DNA from: Glaciecola sp048820975
Lineage (GTDB): Bacteria > Pseudomonadota > Gammaproteobacteria > Enterobacterales > Alteromonadaceae
NCBI RefSeq assembly: GCF_048820975.1
Contig: NZ_JBMEUF010000001.1
Span: forward strand, 992,001-1,056,000
DNA: 64,000 nucleotides
Direction of reading: 5' to 3'
Within the stretch, counting starts at the first letter, position 1; each line of letters opens with the position of its first letter. A program made the translations under genes and the position numbers. The notes under the pieces were generated by a model. The model did not search any database. It was not told the origin of the DNA and saw only the letters and a program-made list of their open reading frames with translations. Positions 9,701-17,586 of this stretch are shown here, one piece after another.

Positions 9701-9963
9701 GGCAAAATAGCGTCAGGACGCTCTTTTTCTATAATATTTCGAACGACTTCCCATTGAATTGGCTCAATGTATGTTGCATCTGCCATTTCAGGATCAGTCA
9801 TAATGGTAGCAGGGTTAGAGTTTACAAGAATAACTCTATAGCCTTCTTCTCGAAGGGCTTTACAGGCTTGTGCACCTGAGTAATCAAATTCGCAGGCTTG
9901 TCCTATTACAATAGGACCCGCGCCAATAATCAAAATACTTTTGATGTCAGTACGTTTTGGCAT
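6742..9963 (-). CDS. carB: Carbamoyl-phosphate synthase large subunit
   Basis: Makes carbamoyl phosphate from bicarbonate, ATP and ammonia channelled from CarA, for arginine and pyrimidine synthesis. 1073 residues, the normal length: two homologous ATP-grasp halves (about 1-400 and 550-935), an oligomerisation segment between them, and a C-terminal MGS-like allosteric domain (about 936-1073). Characteristic strings include ILIIGAGPIVIGQACEFDYSG and VLGGGPNRIGQGIEFDYCC. It starts with ATG at 9963 after AGGAAG and lies 11 nt downstream of carA, so it is translated from the same transcript. Confidence 0.99.
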   Translation of the reverse strand: MPKRTDIKSILIIGAGPIVIGQACEFDYSGAQACKALREEGYRVILVNSNPATIMTDPEMADATYIEPIQWEVVRNIIEKERPDAILPTMGGQTALNCALDLNKFGVLEEFNVELIGATADAIDKAEDRERFDKAMKSIGLECPHAEIAHSLEQAHDVISRIGFPCIIRPSFTMGGSGGGIAYNIDEFNEICTRGLDLSPTSELLIDESLIGWKEYEMEVVRDKADNCIIVCTIENFDPMGVHTGDSITVAPAQTLTDKEFQIMRNAAMAVLREIGVETGGSNVQFGVDPKTGRMVIIEMNPRVSRSSALASKATGFPIAKIAAKLAVGFTLDELANDITGGLTPASFEPAIDYVVTKIPRFNFEKFAGANDRLTTQMKSVGEVMAIGRNQQESLQKALRGLEVGVNGLDPIIDLNDPEARNKIIYELREPGAERIWYIGDAFRMGMSVEEIFALTNIDKWYLVQLEEIIQLEELIARIGLGAIDETLMRTLKKKGFADARIAALTLVAEDDVRDLREKLLVLPVYKRVDTCAAEFSTSTAYMYSTYDEECEAKPSDKKKIMVLGGGPNRIGQGIEFDYCCVHAALAMREDGYETIMVNCNPETVSTDYDTSDRLYFEPVTLEDVLEIVRIEKPEGVIVQYGGQTPLKLARALKENGVNIIGTSPDAIDRAEDRERFQQMVNKLGLKQPANATVSNMEEALENAEKIGFPLVVRPSYVLGGRAMEIVYDLKDLKRYLNEAVKVSNDSPVLLDRFLDDAIEVDVDAICDGKDVVIGGIMEHIEQAGVHSGDSACSLPPYSLSKDIQDVMRKQVSDMALELGVVGLMNTQFAVKDNEVYLIEVNPRAARTVPFVSKATGLPLAKIAARAMAGMPLASQNVTKEVIPPFYSVKEVVLPFAKFQGVDPLLGPEMRSTGEVMGVGVNFEEAYAKANLGASNPLPQKGKVLLSVRNNDKRRLPDLAKGLLDNGFELEATSGTAKELNDAGLTCSTVNKLSEGRPNIVDAIKNGKYSYIVNTTEGRQAITDSVYIRREALLNKVAYTTTLNAAFATMQSGAADAHRNVNSVQELHKQLDA

Positions 9964-9974
9964 AATCGCGCTTC

Positions 9975-11123
9975 CTATTGTTTAGCTTGTTTAATTAAAT
10001 CGATAAAATGGTCAAACAGAGGGGCCGCATCGTGTGGTCCTGGGCTCGCTTCTGGGTGTCCTTGGAAACTAAATGCTGGTGCATTTGAAAGTTCTATACC
10101 TTGTAAAGATTTATCAAACAACGATACATGGGTAACCTTAACGTGCTCTGGTAAGTTATTTTCATCAACCGCAAAACCGTGGTTTTGGCTAGTAATCATA
10201 ACAACATCACGCGCAATATCTTTAACAGGGTGATTAGCGCCGTGGTGACCAAATTTCATTTTTTGCGTACTAGCGCCTGCAGCTAATGCTAATAGTTGAT
10301 GCCCTAGGCAAATACCAAAGGTAGGAATTTGTTTGTTTATAAAGGTTTTAATAGCAGCAATGGCATAATCACATGGTTCAGGGTCGCCAGGGCCATTTGA
10401 TAAAAAGATGCCGTCAGGATTTAACGCTAAGGCTTCTTCAGCACTGGTTTGCGCCGGAACAATAGTTAATTTACATCCACGGTCAACTAACATTCTTAAG
10501 ATGTTATGTTTTGCCCCGAAATCATAAGCCACTACATGAAAAGGAAGGTTTTCTTGCTGAGTTGCATAACCCTGTCCTAATGACCAAACGCCATCAGTAA
10601 ATTCGTGAGTGTTTTTGCAGCTCACTTCTTTCGCCAAGTCCATTCCCTTTAAACCTGGAAATGCTTGTGCTTTTGCAAGTGCAGTATCAATAGCGCTTTG
10701 TAAATCGTCTTGCGCACTTATTGTGCAAATACATCCATTTTGAGCGCCTTTATCACGCAAGATTCGTGTTAACCTGCGCGTGTCAATATCAGCTATACCT
10801 ACAACATTACTACCTTGTAGATATTCAGATAAAGTTTGTTCAGAACGGAAGTTGCTGGCAACTAATGGTAAATCACGAATAACTAGGCCTTTTGCCCATA
10901 TGTTATCAGACTCAACATCTTCGCTATTGATACCTGTATTTCCTATATGAGGATAGGTTAAAGTAACAATTTGCTCAGCGTATGAGGGATCGGTAAGAAT
11001 TTCTTGATAGCCGGTCATTGAGGTATTAAATACAACCTCACCAACACTGCTACCTTTGGCACCAATTGCGGTTCCTTTAAAAACAGAACCATCAGCAAGA
11101 ACTAACAGGGCAGAAACAGCCAA
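9975..11123 (-). CDS. carA: Carbamoyl-phosphate synthase small subunit (glutaminase)
   Basis: Glutamine amidotransferase subunit that supplies ammonia to CarB. 382 residues: N-terminal CPSase small-chain domain (about 1-150) and a class I GATase domain with the nucleophile in FGICLGHQLLALA and the His/Glu dyad in FQGHPEASPGP. The start is TTG at 11123, 5 nt after a full AGGAGG; UUG is also the E. coli carA start. First gene of carA-carB, preceded by a long leader (see 11124-11347). Confidence 0.98.
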   Translation of the reverse strand: MAVSALLVLADGSVFKGTAIGAKGSSVGEVVFNTSMTGYQEILTDPSYAEQIVTLTYPHIGNTGINSEDVESDNIWAKGLVIRDLPLVASNFRSEQTLSEYLQGSNVVGIADIDTRRLTRILRDKGAQNGCICTISAQDDLQSAIDTALAKAQAFPGLKGMDLAKEVSCKNTHEFTDGVWSLGQGYATQQENLPFHVVAYDFGAKHNILRMLVDRGCKLTIVPAQTSAEEALALNPDGIFLSNGPGDPEPCDYAIAAIKTFINKQIPTFGICLGHQLLALAAGASTQKMKFGHHGANHPVKDIARDVVMITSQNHGFAVDENNLPEHVKVTHVSLFDKSLQGIELSNAPAFSFQGHPEASPGPHDAAPLFDHFIDLIKQAKQ

Positions 11124-11347
11124 GTCAACCTCCTAAAAAGTAGAGATAGCTAGGGTTTGTTGCTCGGAATATGGATAGCGGCAACAAACTTGCAGTTAAG
11201 TGTATTTTCGTTCAGAAAATCACTCAATGTCTCTGCCAAAATTTCAACTCAGCGACTGCCTAACCCCACTGGAAAGCCAATGGAATTAACACTTGCCGAC
11301 CAATTAGTTTGGGATTTTTCGCCCACAACTAATTACTTTTGGCAAAT
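11124..11347 (-). promoter_or_regulatory. Long carA leader with a stem-loop near the ribosome binding site
   Basis: About 220 nt separate the predicted promoter from the carA TTG, within the only gene-free stretch over 300 bases (11124-11479). An inverted repeat, GTTTGTTGC (plus 11155-11163) and GCAACAAAC (11181-11189), forms a 9-bp hairpin with a 17-nt loop about 30 nt upstream of the start. I see no convincing leader peptide, ARG box or riboswitch. The remainder up to the dapB stop shows no other clear feature. Confidence 0.4.
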
Positions 11348-11354
11348 TCTGTGC

Positions 11355-11384
11355 AGTATATATTACAATGAATACTAGGTCTAA
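11355..11384 (-). promoter_or_regulatory. Probable sigma-70 promoter of carAB
   Basis: On the minus strand, TTAGAC (plus 11379-11384) and TATACT (plus 11355-11360) are separated by 18 nt. It is the best sigma-70-like pair in the region and predicts a start near 11347. A perfect 10-bp palindrome, TTGTGCACAA (11398-11407), lies just upstream of the -35 and could bind a regulator. Motif match only. Confidence 0.5.
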
Positions 11385-11479
11385 TAGTTTTTAAAAATTG
11401 TGCACAAATAAGTAAAAATAAGCCTTAGCATCCAAATTTATAGCAAAAGGCTCAAAACTAGCTATTTATTTAAAATTGT

Positions 11480-12283
11480 TCAATTTAAGCCAAGTACGTC
11501 TTGCATCGAGTACAAGCCTTCTTGCCCTTGTTCTAACCATAAGGCTGCAGCTAATGCACCATTTGCAAAAGTAAGTCGGCTTGAAGCCTTGTGCGTTATT
11601 TCTATTCGCTCACCTAAGGTTGCAAATAAAGCCGTATGCTCTCCCACTATATCGCCTGCTCGCACTGTTGCAAAACCAATTGTTTGAGAATCTCTTTCAC
11701 CTGTATCGCCTTCACGTCCGTATACAGCCACTTTTTGTAAATCACGACCAATTGCATCTGCTATACTGTGACCAATAGCCATAGCTGTTCCTGAGGGAGC
11801 GTCTTTTTTAAATCTATGATGGGCTTCTAATATTTCTATATCAGCGGAGTTACCCATAATTTTAGCGGTAGTTTTTACCAAATTGAGCATTAAGTTAACG
11901 CCCACGCTATAATTAGCTGCAAATACAATAGGTATATGCTTAGCGGCATTATCAATAAGTAGCAATTGTGATTCATTTAAACCAGTTGTCCCAATAACAA
12001 TAGGTTTTTGGTGTTGAACCGCATAATCTAAGTTGGTCTGTAACGCTTCCGGTAAAGTAAAATCAATTAATACGTCAGCGTGATTGGCTAAATCAGCAGT
12101 CAAAGGCGCTACTTTTATATACTGTTTATTAATGCCTGCTAACTCACCTGCATCTAAACCTTCAAACGATGAACCCGCTCTTACACTCGCAAACCCCAAT
12201 CCTACTTGCGCATGTTGGTAAGCTGCATCTATTAAAACTCGCCCCATACGGCCGTTAGCGCCTAAAATACCCACTTTTATCAC
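11480..12283 (-). CDS. dapB: 4-hydroxy-tetrahydrodipicolinate reductase
   Basis: NAD(P)H-dependent reductase of the lysine/meso-diaminopimelate pathway. 267 residues: Rossmann domain with GANGRMGR at residues 9-16 and a catalytic domain with EAHHRFKKDAPSGTA (His-His and the substrate-binding Lys). The C-terminal ITHKASSRLTFANGA is typical. GTG start at 12283 with AAGG about 9 nt upstream. It precedes carAB, as in E. coli and Pseudomonas, but 356 nt and a separate carA promoter lie between. Together with asd in this window it forms part of the lysine/DAP branch. Confidence 0.98.
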   Translation of the reverse strand: MIKVGILGANGRMGRVLIDAAYQHAQVGLGFASVRAGSSFEGLDAGELAGINKQYIKVAPLTADLANHADVLIDFTLPEALQTNLDYAVQHQKPIVIGTTGLNESQLLLIDNAAKHIPIVFAANYSVGVNLMLNLVKTTAKIMGNSADIEILEAHHRFKKDAPSGTAMAIGHSIADAIGRDLQKVAVYGREGDTGERDSQTIGFATVRAGDIVGEHTALFATLGERIEITHKASSRLTFANGALAAALWLEQGQEGLYSMQDVLGLN

Positions 12284-12391
12284 AGCAATACCTTTTTATT
12301 GTTTTGTAACTTACACTTGTTATTATTGTGCCCCAATTAAAAAGCACTGGCTATCATTTAAATATAAGAACCCCATTTTAAGGAATATGAA

Positions 12392-13099
12392 ATGTCTGAA
12401 AAAAGAGTAAAAGTATGGGACTTACCTACCCGCCTGTTTCACTGGCTGCTAGTGGCAACACTCATTTTTCAATATGCGAGCGCTGAAATATTCGACAATG
12501 CAATTCAATGGCATTTTTATAGTGGTTATTTCTGCCTTGGACTCATTCTTTTTAGAATTGTTTGGGGGCTAGTAGGAAGCTACTACGCTAGGTTCTCTCA
12601 ATTTATTGTGACGCCGCAGCATGCAATTGCTTATATGCGAGCAAAAAACACTAAACACTATTTAGGGCATAACCCTGCTGGCGCTTATTCTGTTATTTTG
12701 CTACTCAGCTTAGTCTTAACGCAAGCGGTTACAGGCCTTTTTATAAGCGATGATATATTTAGTAACGGCCCTTATTATGACGTTTTACCAAAAGCCTGGG
12801 AAGATGCCGCTAATTTCATTCATCATAGGGGGTTCAATATTATTCTGGCTGCCGTAGCGCTGCATATTGGTGCCATTGCTTATTATAAAATTAAGCATAA
12901 ACAAAATTTACTTAGCGCAATGATAAGCGGTTATAAAAGTGTAAATCATGCACCGGTATCGCCACATGAACAAAAACCAGTTAATGCTAGCACCAACTGG
13001 TTTTTATTTATAATTTGTATTGCCATATCCGCAGTAACGGTCTATTTAATAGTCGATGTATTCGCCCCCATCCCTGAAGATGATTACTACGACTATTAA
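12392..13099 (+). CDS. Cytochrome b561-family membrane cytochrome
   Basis: Di-heme b-type cytochrome of the Ni/Fe-hydrogenase cytochrome-b/b561 superfamily, 235 residues. It opens with VWDLPTRLFHWLL, the classic first-helix heme-His motif, and further candidate heme ligands lie in QWHFYSGY, HHRGFNI and AVALHIGA. Four or five hydrophobic helices end in an anchored C-terminus. A cytochrome c' gene lies just downstream in convergent orientation; b561 and c-type cytochromes of this kind often pair in periplasmic electron transfer. SD AAGGA upstream of the ATG. The electron donor is unknown. Confidence 0.9.
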   Translation: MSEKRVKVWDLPTRLFHWLLVATLIFQYASAEIFDNAIQWHFYSGYFCLGLILFRIVWGLVGSYYARFSQFIVTPQHAIAYMRAKNTKHYLGHNPAGAYSVILLLSLVLTQAVTGLFISDDIFSNGPYYDVLPKAWEDAANFIHHRGFNIILAAVALHIGAIAYYKIKHKQNLLSAMISGYKSVNHAPVSPHEQKPVNASTNWFLFIICIAISAVTVYLIVDVFAPIPEDDYYDY

Positions 13100-13139
13100 A
13101 ACCAGTGCTTGATACTAGTAAGAAAAGATATTTACCCGT

Positions 13140-13628
13140 TTAGTCCTGCTTGTATTCGTCATGACACGCTTTACAAGTAGCACCAAGCTTCGCAATACCT
13201 TTTCGATATTCGCTATCTTCTTTACTGGCAACTAATTGCGTTAAGTTATCAGCCGCATCCACTAGGTCTTGTGTCTTACTGGTAAAATCGGCGTAGTTTT
13301 TCCATATCTCGCTTTTCGCCTCTGTATCTACAGAAAACGCACTGGTATCTAATGAAAAGTAATCGTGCATCATATTGCCTAAAAAGGCGATTCGCTCTGC
13401 ATTTGTTTCAATCACCTCAGCGTCCATAGGAATATTACCCTTCGCCATAGCGCCCAAAGGCCCCATGTTCGAGCGTACTAATTGGAGTATAGATTTACGG
13501 AATGTCACTTGATTTGCTGCTTGTTTTTCAGATTTCGCTGCTTTTGGCTCGTGGTCATCGGCAAGCGCGACGCTTGATGACAAACATAAACCTAAACTAA
13601 CACCACTTATTAACATTAACTTTTTCAT
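13140..13628 (-). CDS. Periplasmic cytochrome c' (class II c-type cytochrome)
   Basis: Four-helix-bundle monoheme cytochrome of 162 residues with a Sec signal peptide (MKKLMLISGVSLGLCLSSSVALA) and the heme site CKACHDEYK at the C-terminus, as in all cytochromes c'. Helix 1 carries FRKSILQLVRSNMGPLGAM, including the position of the axial or distal residues. The family binds NO or CO or acts as electron-transfer partner of b561-type cytochromes. I chose ATG 13628 (SD AAGGGA), not the in-frame upstream codon at 13646, because the signal peptide starts there. Convergent with the cytochrome b561 gene, 40 nt away. Confidence 0.92.
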   Translation of the reverse strand: MKKLMLISGVSLGLCLSSSVALADDHEPKAAKSEKQAANQVTFRKSILQLVRSNMGPLGAMAKGNIPMDAEVIETNAERIAFLGNMMHDYFSLDTSAFSVDTEAKSEIWKNYADFTSKTQDLVDAADNLTQLVASKEDSEYRKGIAKLGATCKACHDEYKQD

Positions 13629-13881
13629 TGTATTTCCCTTTCTCAACGTGATTATGCGAACTTTTTGTTTTTATACTTACGAGTGTGTTTATCAGATTAG
13701 CTAAGTTCTGTATTTATTTGAAGTGTTTTCACAACAACTTAGTCATTTAAAGGCAAATAAAATGACTCAAACTTATTTTTCACTGTTAATTATTTTAGAA
13801 AAATTGCTAAACAGCCGATACAAACATATGACTATGTTTGTCTTTAATAATGAATAAGATCAAAAATCACTAAGGAATTTA

Positions 13882-14979
13882 TTGCTAATGTTTGTTTTTG
13901 CTAAAAAATACTTTCAGCTAGAGTCTGAAAAAAACACGCTTGCGGAGCAACTTTCTCAATCTGAACAAAAAGTGGCTCAGCTTGAAGCTCAAAATAGCGC
14001 TTTAAACGGCCAGTTAAGCAATAGACAAAGTGAACAAGACACCGAGTTTCAATCAAGCCTATTAGCTTGCGTTGTAGATAGCATGGAACAAATTACCGCT
14101 ATTAGAGCCTCAGTATTATCGTCTTTTGAACAAATTAGCGCTGAATCTGATTCGATAGATAGCATTAATGATCTTTTCTCAATTTCTTCTAATTCTTTAA
14201 ATGAAATTGTTGCATCAATGGGTACCATGGGAACTAAAATGGGGGGGATGTCATCAAGCATAACGGGCTTATCTGACACAGCTGATAGCATAAACACCTT
14301 CGTTTCAACCATTACGAACATTTCAGACCAAACCAACCTACTCGCATTAAACGCCGCAATTGAAGCCGCCAGAGCCGGTGATGCTGGGCGCGGATTTAGC
14401 GTTGTAGCTGACGAAGTACGAACGCTTGCCACAGAAACCAATAAATCAGCTAGCGAAGTGGCAGAGTTAGTAACGAGTATTTTGCAATCAACACGCAATG
14501 CTGTTGGCTCTGTTGATGAAATAAGCGCAGATAATCAAACATTAGCGGGTAATATTGATACACTAAATACCTATTACACCGATATTGTTAATAACTGTAA
14601 TCGCATGACGCAAACCATATCCAAATCATCTCTTCTTGCGTTTATTCAAACAGTAAAACTTGATCATATTGTTTGGAAAGCCGACGTTTACGGTGTGCTA
14701 ACAGGCGCTAACAATAAATCGAGCAACGAGCTGAGCGATCATCGAACGTGTAGATTGGGCAAGTGGCATCAATCTAATGCAGGTTCAGATATTGGCAAGC
14801 AGAGTGCCTTTCACGCTTTAGAAAAACCCCATGAGCAAGTGCATCAATTCGGCTTTAAAGCAATGGCAGCAATGGACGCAGGCAACAAAGCTGAATGTGT
14901 TGCTAACCTGCAACAAATGGAGAATGCAAGCAATACAGTTATGGCTACCCTCGACGAATTAGCCGCATCCTCACAGTAA
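13882..14979 (+). CDS. Soluble methyl-accepting chemotaxis protein with C-terminal CZB (zinc-binding) domain
   Basis: 365 residues and no transmembrane segment or signal peptide. Order: N-terminal coiled coil (about 10-50); methyl-accepting signalling domain with the hairpin tip DQTNLLALNAAIEAARAG and VVADEVRTLA; C-terminal CZB domain (about 255-350) with LDHIVWK, DHRTCRLGKWH and KPHEQVHQFG, giving the His/Cys zinc ligands. CZB chemoreceptors elsewhere sense zinc or hypochlorous acid; a ligand role here is inference. The signalling domain is short and no PAS or other sensor domain is present. TTG 13882 lies 5 nt after TAAGGA; ATG 13888 is an alternative. Confidence 0.9.
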   Translation: MLMFVFAKKYFQLESEKNTLAEQLSQSEQKVAQLEAQNSALNGQLSNRQSEQDTEFQSSLLACVVDSMEQITAIRASVLSSFEQISAESDSIDSINDLFSISSNSLNEIVASMGTMGTKMGGMSSSITGLSDTADSINTFVSTITNISDQTNLLALNAAIEAARAGDAGRGFSVVADEVRTLATETNKSASEVAELVTSILQSTRNAVGSVDEISADNQTLAGNIDTLNTYYTDIVNNCNRMTQTISKSSLLAFIQTVKLDHIVWKADVYGVLTGANNKSSNELSDHRTCRLGKWHQSNAGSDIGKQSAFHALEKPHEQVHQFGFKAMAAMDAGNKAECVANLQQMENASNTVMATLDELAASSQ

Positions 14980-14992
14980 ATTATAGGCGCAA

Positions 14993-16117
14993 TTATTGGC
15001 CACGTTTTGTGGTAAGGTAGGTAGCAAAACTTCCTAACCAGTGACTACCCATATAATGCATGTCAGTAGTTACCGATTTAATGCCTGCTGTTTTATGAGC
15101 CTCTGCAGCCTGTAAAATAGCAGGAATACGTTTATCATCACTTGGCAAGCCCAAGGCTATTCCCTCTAACATCCAGGCCCTAGATAAATTCAAGCCATCT
15201 AAGTGAGCTAGTTTTCCGTCACTCTTATCACTCACTGTGGCAACAGCAAGCCAGTCACTTTGCACTGTATTGGGTATATTGGGTAAAAATTCACTTAACC
15301 ACTTGGCATAAGCTTGTGGCGCAAATACTCTTCGCATTAAATCGGCTTCAGCAATACAAGGTGATAAAAAATCTTGCCCCGACGGTTCGTAAGCAAGTGG
15401 ACAATTTATATCGTTTTCATACAAGCGCAGAACCGTAGTTTCTACTAAGGCTTTAAAGCTTCGGTTATTGGCTGCTTCACTAAAATCAAGCATTAAACCA
15501 AATGCAAATGCAGTTTGGCTATGCTCTCCTCCTCGGATGGGGAATGACAACTTGGGTAACCAATCACTAATATTGGCAATAATTTTGTTTTCAAGAGGAT
15601 GCAATATTGCTAACCATTCTTTTGCCTTGGGATGATCCCATTCACGCAACTCGCTCGTTAATTGTAAACACCAAGCTAAGCCATAAGGGCGTTCAAAACT
15701 AGTACCTGTATCACTGCGCTCAAAGTAGGCCAACTCGCCTGCCAAATTTGCTTCGCTGAAGCTTTTATCTAAGCTATTGATTATGCGTTCAAAATGAACA
15801 GTCTCTGGGTGCATATGTGCAATTCTACTCAGTAACCAATGTCCATGCACTGAAGAATGCCAATCAAAACATCCATAAAAAGCCGGGTATAGCAGCTTCG
15901 GGGTCTGCACATCATCATCACTTCGCATCATATGCTTTATAATATTAGGGTATTCTTTATGCACGCATTCTAAAGCAAGCTCGGCAAAACGCGCTGTTAT
16001 TTGCGCTTCGTTTAAAGGCACAGGTAAGTTTTCAGAAGGATTTTGAGCTTGTATATTTAATGAGGCAACAGTAATAAAAGTAGTGAATAAATAGGAAATT
16101 TTTGAAAGGATTGGCAT
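14993..16117 (-). CDS. Secreted DUF2891-family protein
   Basis: 374 residues with a Sec-type signal peptide (cleavage likely after IQA, about residue 24). The strings YPAFYGCFDWHSSVHGHWLL, RPYGLAWCL, RGGEHSQTAFAFGL and DGLNLSRAWML fit the DUF2891 family, which has an alpha/alpha-barrel-like, Trp/His-rich character; no biochemical function is established. It is probably periplasmic. It lies downstream of dnaJ but beyond a strong terminator, so it is a separate unit. The composition resembles neighbouring genes. Confidence 0.8.
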   Translation of the reverse strand: MPILSKISYLFTTFITVASLNIQAQNPSENLPVPLNEAQITARFAELALECVHKEYPNIIKHMMRSDDDVQTPKLLYPAFYGCFDWHSSVHGHWLLSRIAHMHPETVHFERIINSLDKSFSEANLAGELAYFERSDTGTSFERPYGLAWCLQLTSELREWDHPKAKEWLAILHPLENKIIANISDWLPKLSFPIRGGEHSQTAFAFGLMLDFSEAANNRSFKALVETTVLRLYENDINCPLAYEPSGQDFLSPCIAEADLMRRVFAPQAYAKWLSEFLPNIPNTVQSDWLAVATVSDKSDGKLAHLDGLNLSRAWMLEGIALGLPSDDKRIPAILQAAEAHKTAGIKSVTTDMHYMGSHWLGSFATYLTTKRGQ

Positions 16118-16202
16118 TACATTTGAGCCACAAAATTGAACGTGATCTTAGTCTACGTTTATTCATTAACTTGTGCAATTGAAGAGCTGGTAAAGCCTCA
16201 AA

Positions 16203-16230
16203 ATAAAAAAAACGGCCCTTAGGCCGTTTT
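16203..16230 (-). terminator. Terminator after dnaJ
   Basis: On the minus strand, AAAACGGCC / GGCCGTTTT (plus 16209-16217 and 16222-16230) form a perfect 9-bp stem with a 4-nt loop and run into a T-rich tract (the A-run at plus 16203-16210). It closes the grpE-dnaK-dnaJ block. Confidence 0.9.
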
Positions 16231-16269
16231 ATGTCTTATAAAGTATAATTAGATTACACCAATAACTAT

Positions 16270-17403
16270 CTAGTTTGTTAAATCATCAAAGAAGCGTTTT
16301 ACCCCGTCAAAGAAGCCCTTCTCTTTTGGCCTATGCTTAGCAGCTTGACCATTAATCGATACTTCAAATTCTTCAAGTAACTCTTTCTGCTTACTTGATA
16401 AATTAACCGGTGTTTCAATCACTACCTTACAAATAAGGTCACCAATTGAGCCGCTTCTTACAGATTTAACGCCTTTACCACGCAAACGAAACATTTTGCC
16501 TGTTTGCGTTTCTTGGGTGATTTTAAGCTTAACTTTACCGTCTAAGGTAGGTACCTCAATTTCACCACCTAATGCAGCCGTCGTAAAGCCCACTGGTACT
16601 TCACAATATAAATTATTGTTATCACGGGTAAATATTGCGTGCTCTCGCACGTTTACCTGTACGTATAAGTCACCCGCTGGTGCGCCCTGCTCACCGGCTT
16701 CACCTTCACCGCTTAAACGAATTCGATCACCGGTATCTACGCCTGCAGGCACTTTAACCGATAATGTTTTGGTTTTTTCTACACGGCCTTGGCCACGACA
16801 TGAAGTACAAGGGTCTGAAATAATCTTGCCTTTACCTGAACACGTAGGGCAAGTTTGCTGAACGGCAAAGAAACCTTGGCGCATCTGCACCTGACCATTT
16901 CCTTTACACGTAGGACAAGTGGTAGGCGAAGAACCTTTTTTGGCTCCCGTTCCGTCACATGGCTCACACTCAACTAAGGTAGGTACTCTAATTTCAACGT
17001 CTTTTCCACGTACCGCTTCTTCTAGGCTTAATTCTAGATTGTAACGAAGGTCTGCGCCTTGGCGCATACGCTGGCGACCGCCACCGGCTCGGCCTCCTCC
17101 AAAGATATCACCGAACACATCACCGAAAATATCACCAAAATCAGCGCCGCCGCCATGCCCACCGCCACCGCGATTAGGATCTACACCTGCATGGCCATAT
17201 TGGTCATAAGCTGCACGCTTTTGGCTATTGGTTAATATTTCATAGGCTTCTTGAATTTCTTTAAACTTTTCTTCTAAAGCCTTATCACCTTGAGTTCTAT
17301 CAGGGTGATATTTCATGGCTAATTTTTTATAAGCCTTTTTAATTTCTCGCTCGTCAGCACTTTTGCCTACGCCTAGAACTTCGTAATAATCTCTTTTGGA
17401 CAT
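16270..17403 (-). CDS. dnaJ: Chaperone protein DnaJ (Hsp40)
   Basis: Co-chaperone that delivers substrates to DnaK and stimulates its ATPase. 377 residues: J-domain (1-70) with the HPD motif in MKYHPDRTQ, Gly-rich linker including the GGGRAGGGR region (about 75-110), a zinc-finger domain with four CxxCxGxG repeats (CEPCDGTG, CPTCKGNG, CPTCSGKG, CTSCRGQG; about 140-205), then the substrate-binding C-terminal domains. ATG at 17403. A hairpin (17517-17547) lies between dnaK and dnaJ and may set the DnaK:DnaJ ratio. Confidence 0.99.
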   Translation of the reverse strand: MSKRDYYEVLGVGKSADEREIKKAYKKLAMKYHPDRTQGDKALEEKFKEIQEAYEILTNSQKRAAYDQYGHAGVDPNRGGGGHGGGADFGDIFGDVFGDIFGGGRAGGGRQRMRQGADLRYNLELSLEEAVRGKDVEIRVPTLVECEPCDGTGAKKGSSPTTCPTCKGNGQVQMRQGFFAVQQTCPTCSGKGKIISDPCTSCRGQGRVEKTKTLSVKVPAGVDTGDRIRLSGEGEAGEQGAPAGDLYVQVNVREHAIFTRDNNNLYCEVPVGFTTAALGGEIEVPTLDGKVKLKITQETQTGKMFRLRGKGVKSVRSGSIGDLICKVVIETPVNLSSKQKELLEEFEVSINGQAAKHRPKEKGFFDGVKRFFDDLTN

Positions 17404-17516
17404 ATACCCGCCAACTATTGCTTATTGATTGCTTATCTAAACTTCTGTGTAAACGCTTCCCCAAAGAGGTAAACCGCTAAATTAGAACTCAAAGAGTCCT
17501 TCATAGCTATTTACAC

Positions 17517-17547
17517 AAAAGCGCAACCGCTCAAAAAGTGGTTGCGC
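17517..17547 (-). terminator. Intercistronic hairpin between dnaK and dnaJ (possible attenuator)
   Basis: GCGCAACC (17521-17528) pairs with GGTTGCGC (17540-17547), extended by two pairs that include one G-U, around a 7-nt loop. On the minus strand it is followed by TTTTG, so it looks like a partial terminator or an mRNA-processing/stability element lowering dnaJ relative to dnaK. Confidence 0.65.
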
Positions 17548-17586
17548 CTATTGCTTGTTACTTAACAATAAAAGTAGAAATTAATC

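Noticed and set aside
9188..9879. Plus-strand open frames inside carB
   Set aside because: They are shadows of a highly conserved 1073-residue gene with no start signals of their own.
11157..11378. 73-residue open frame (plus strand) in the carA leader region
   Set aside because: No ribosome binding site or known similarity; it overlaps the predicted carA promoter and leader on the other strand.
11350..11390. Possible ARG boxes upstream of carA
   Set aside because: TGAAT half-sites are present, but the second halves match poorly and the spacing between boxes does not fit ArgR.
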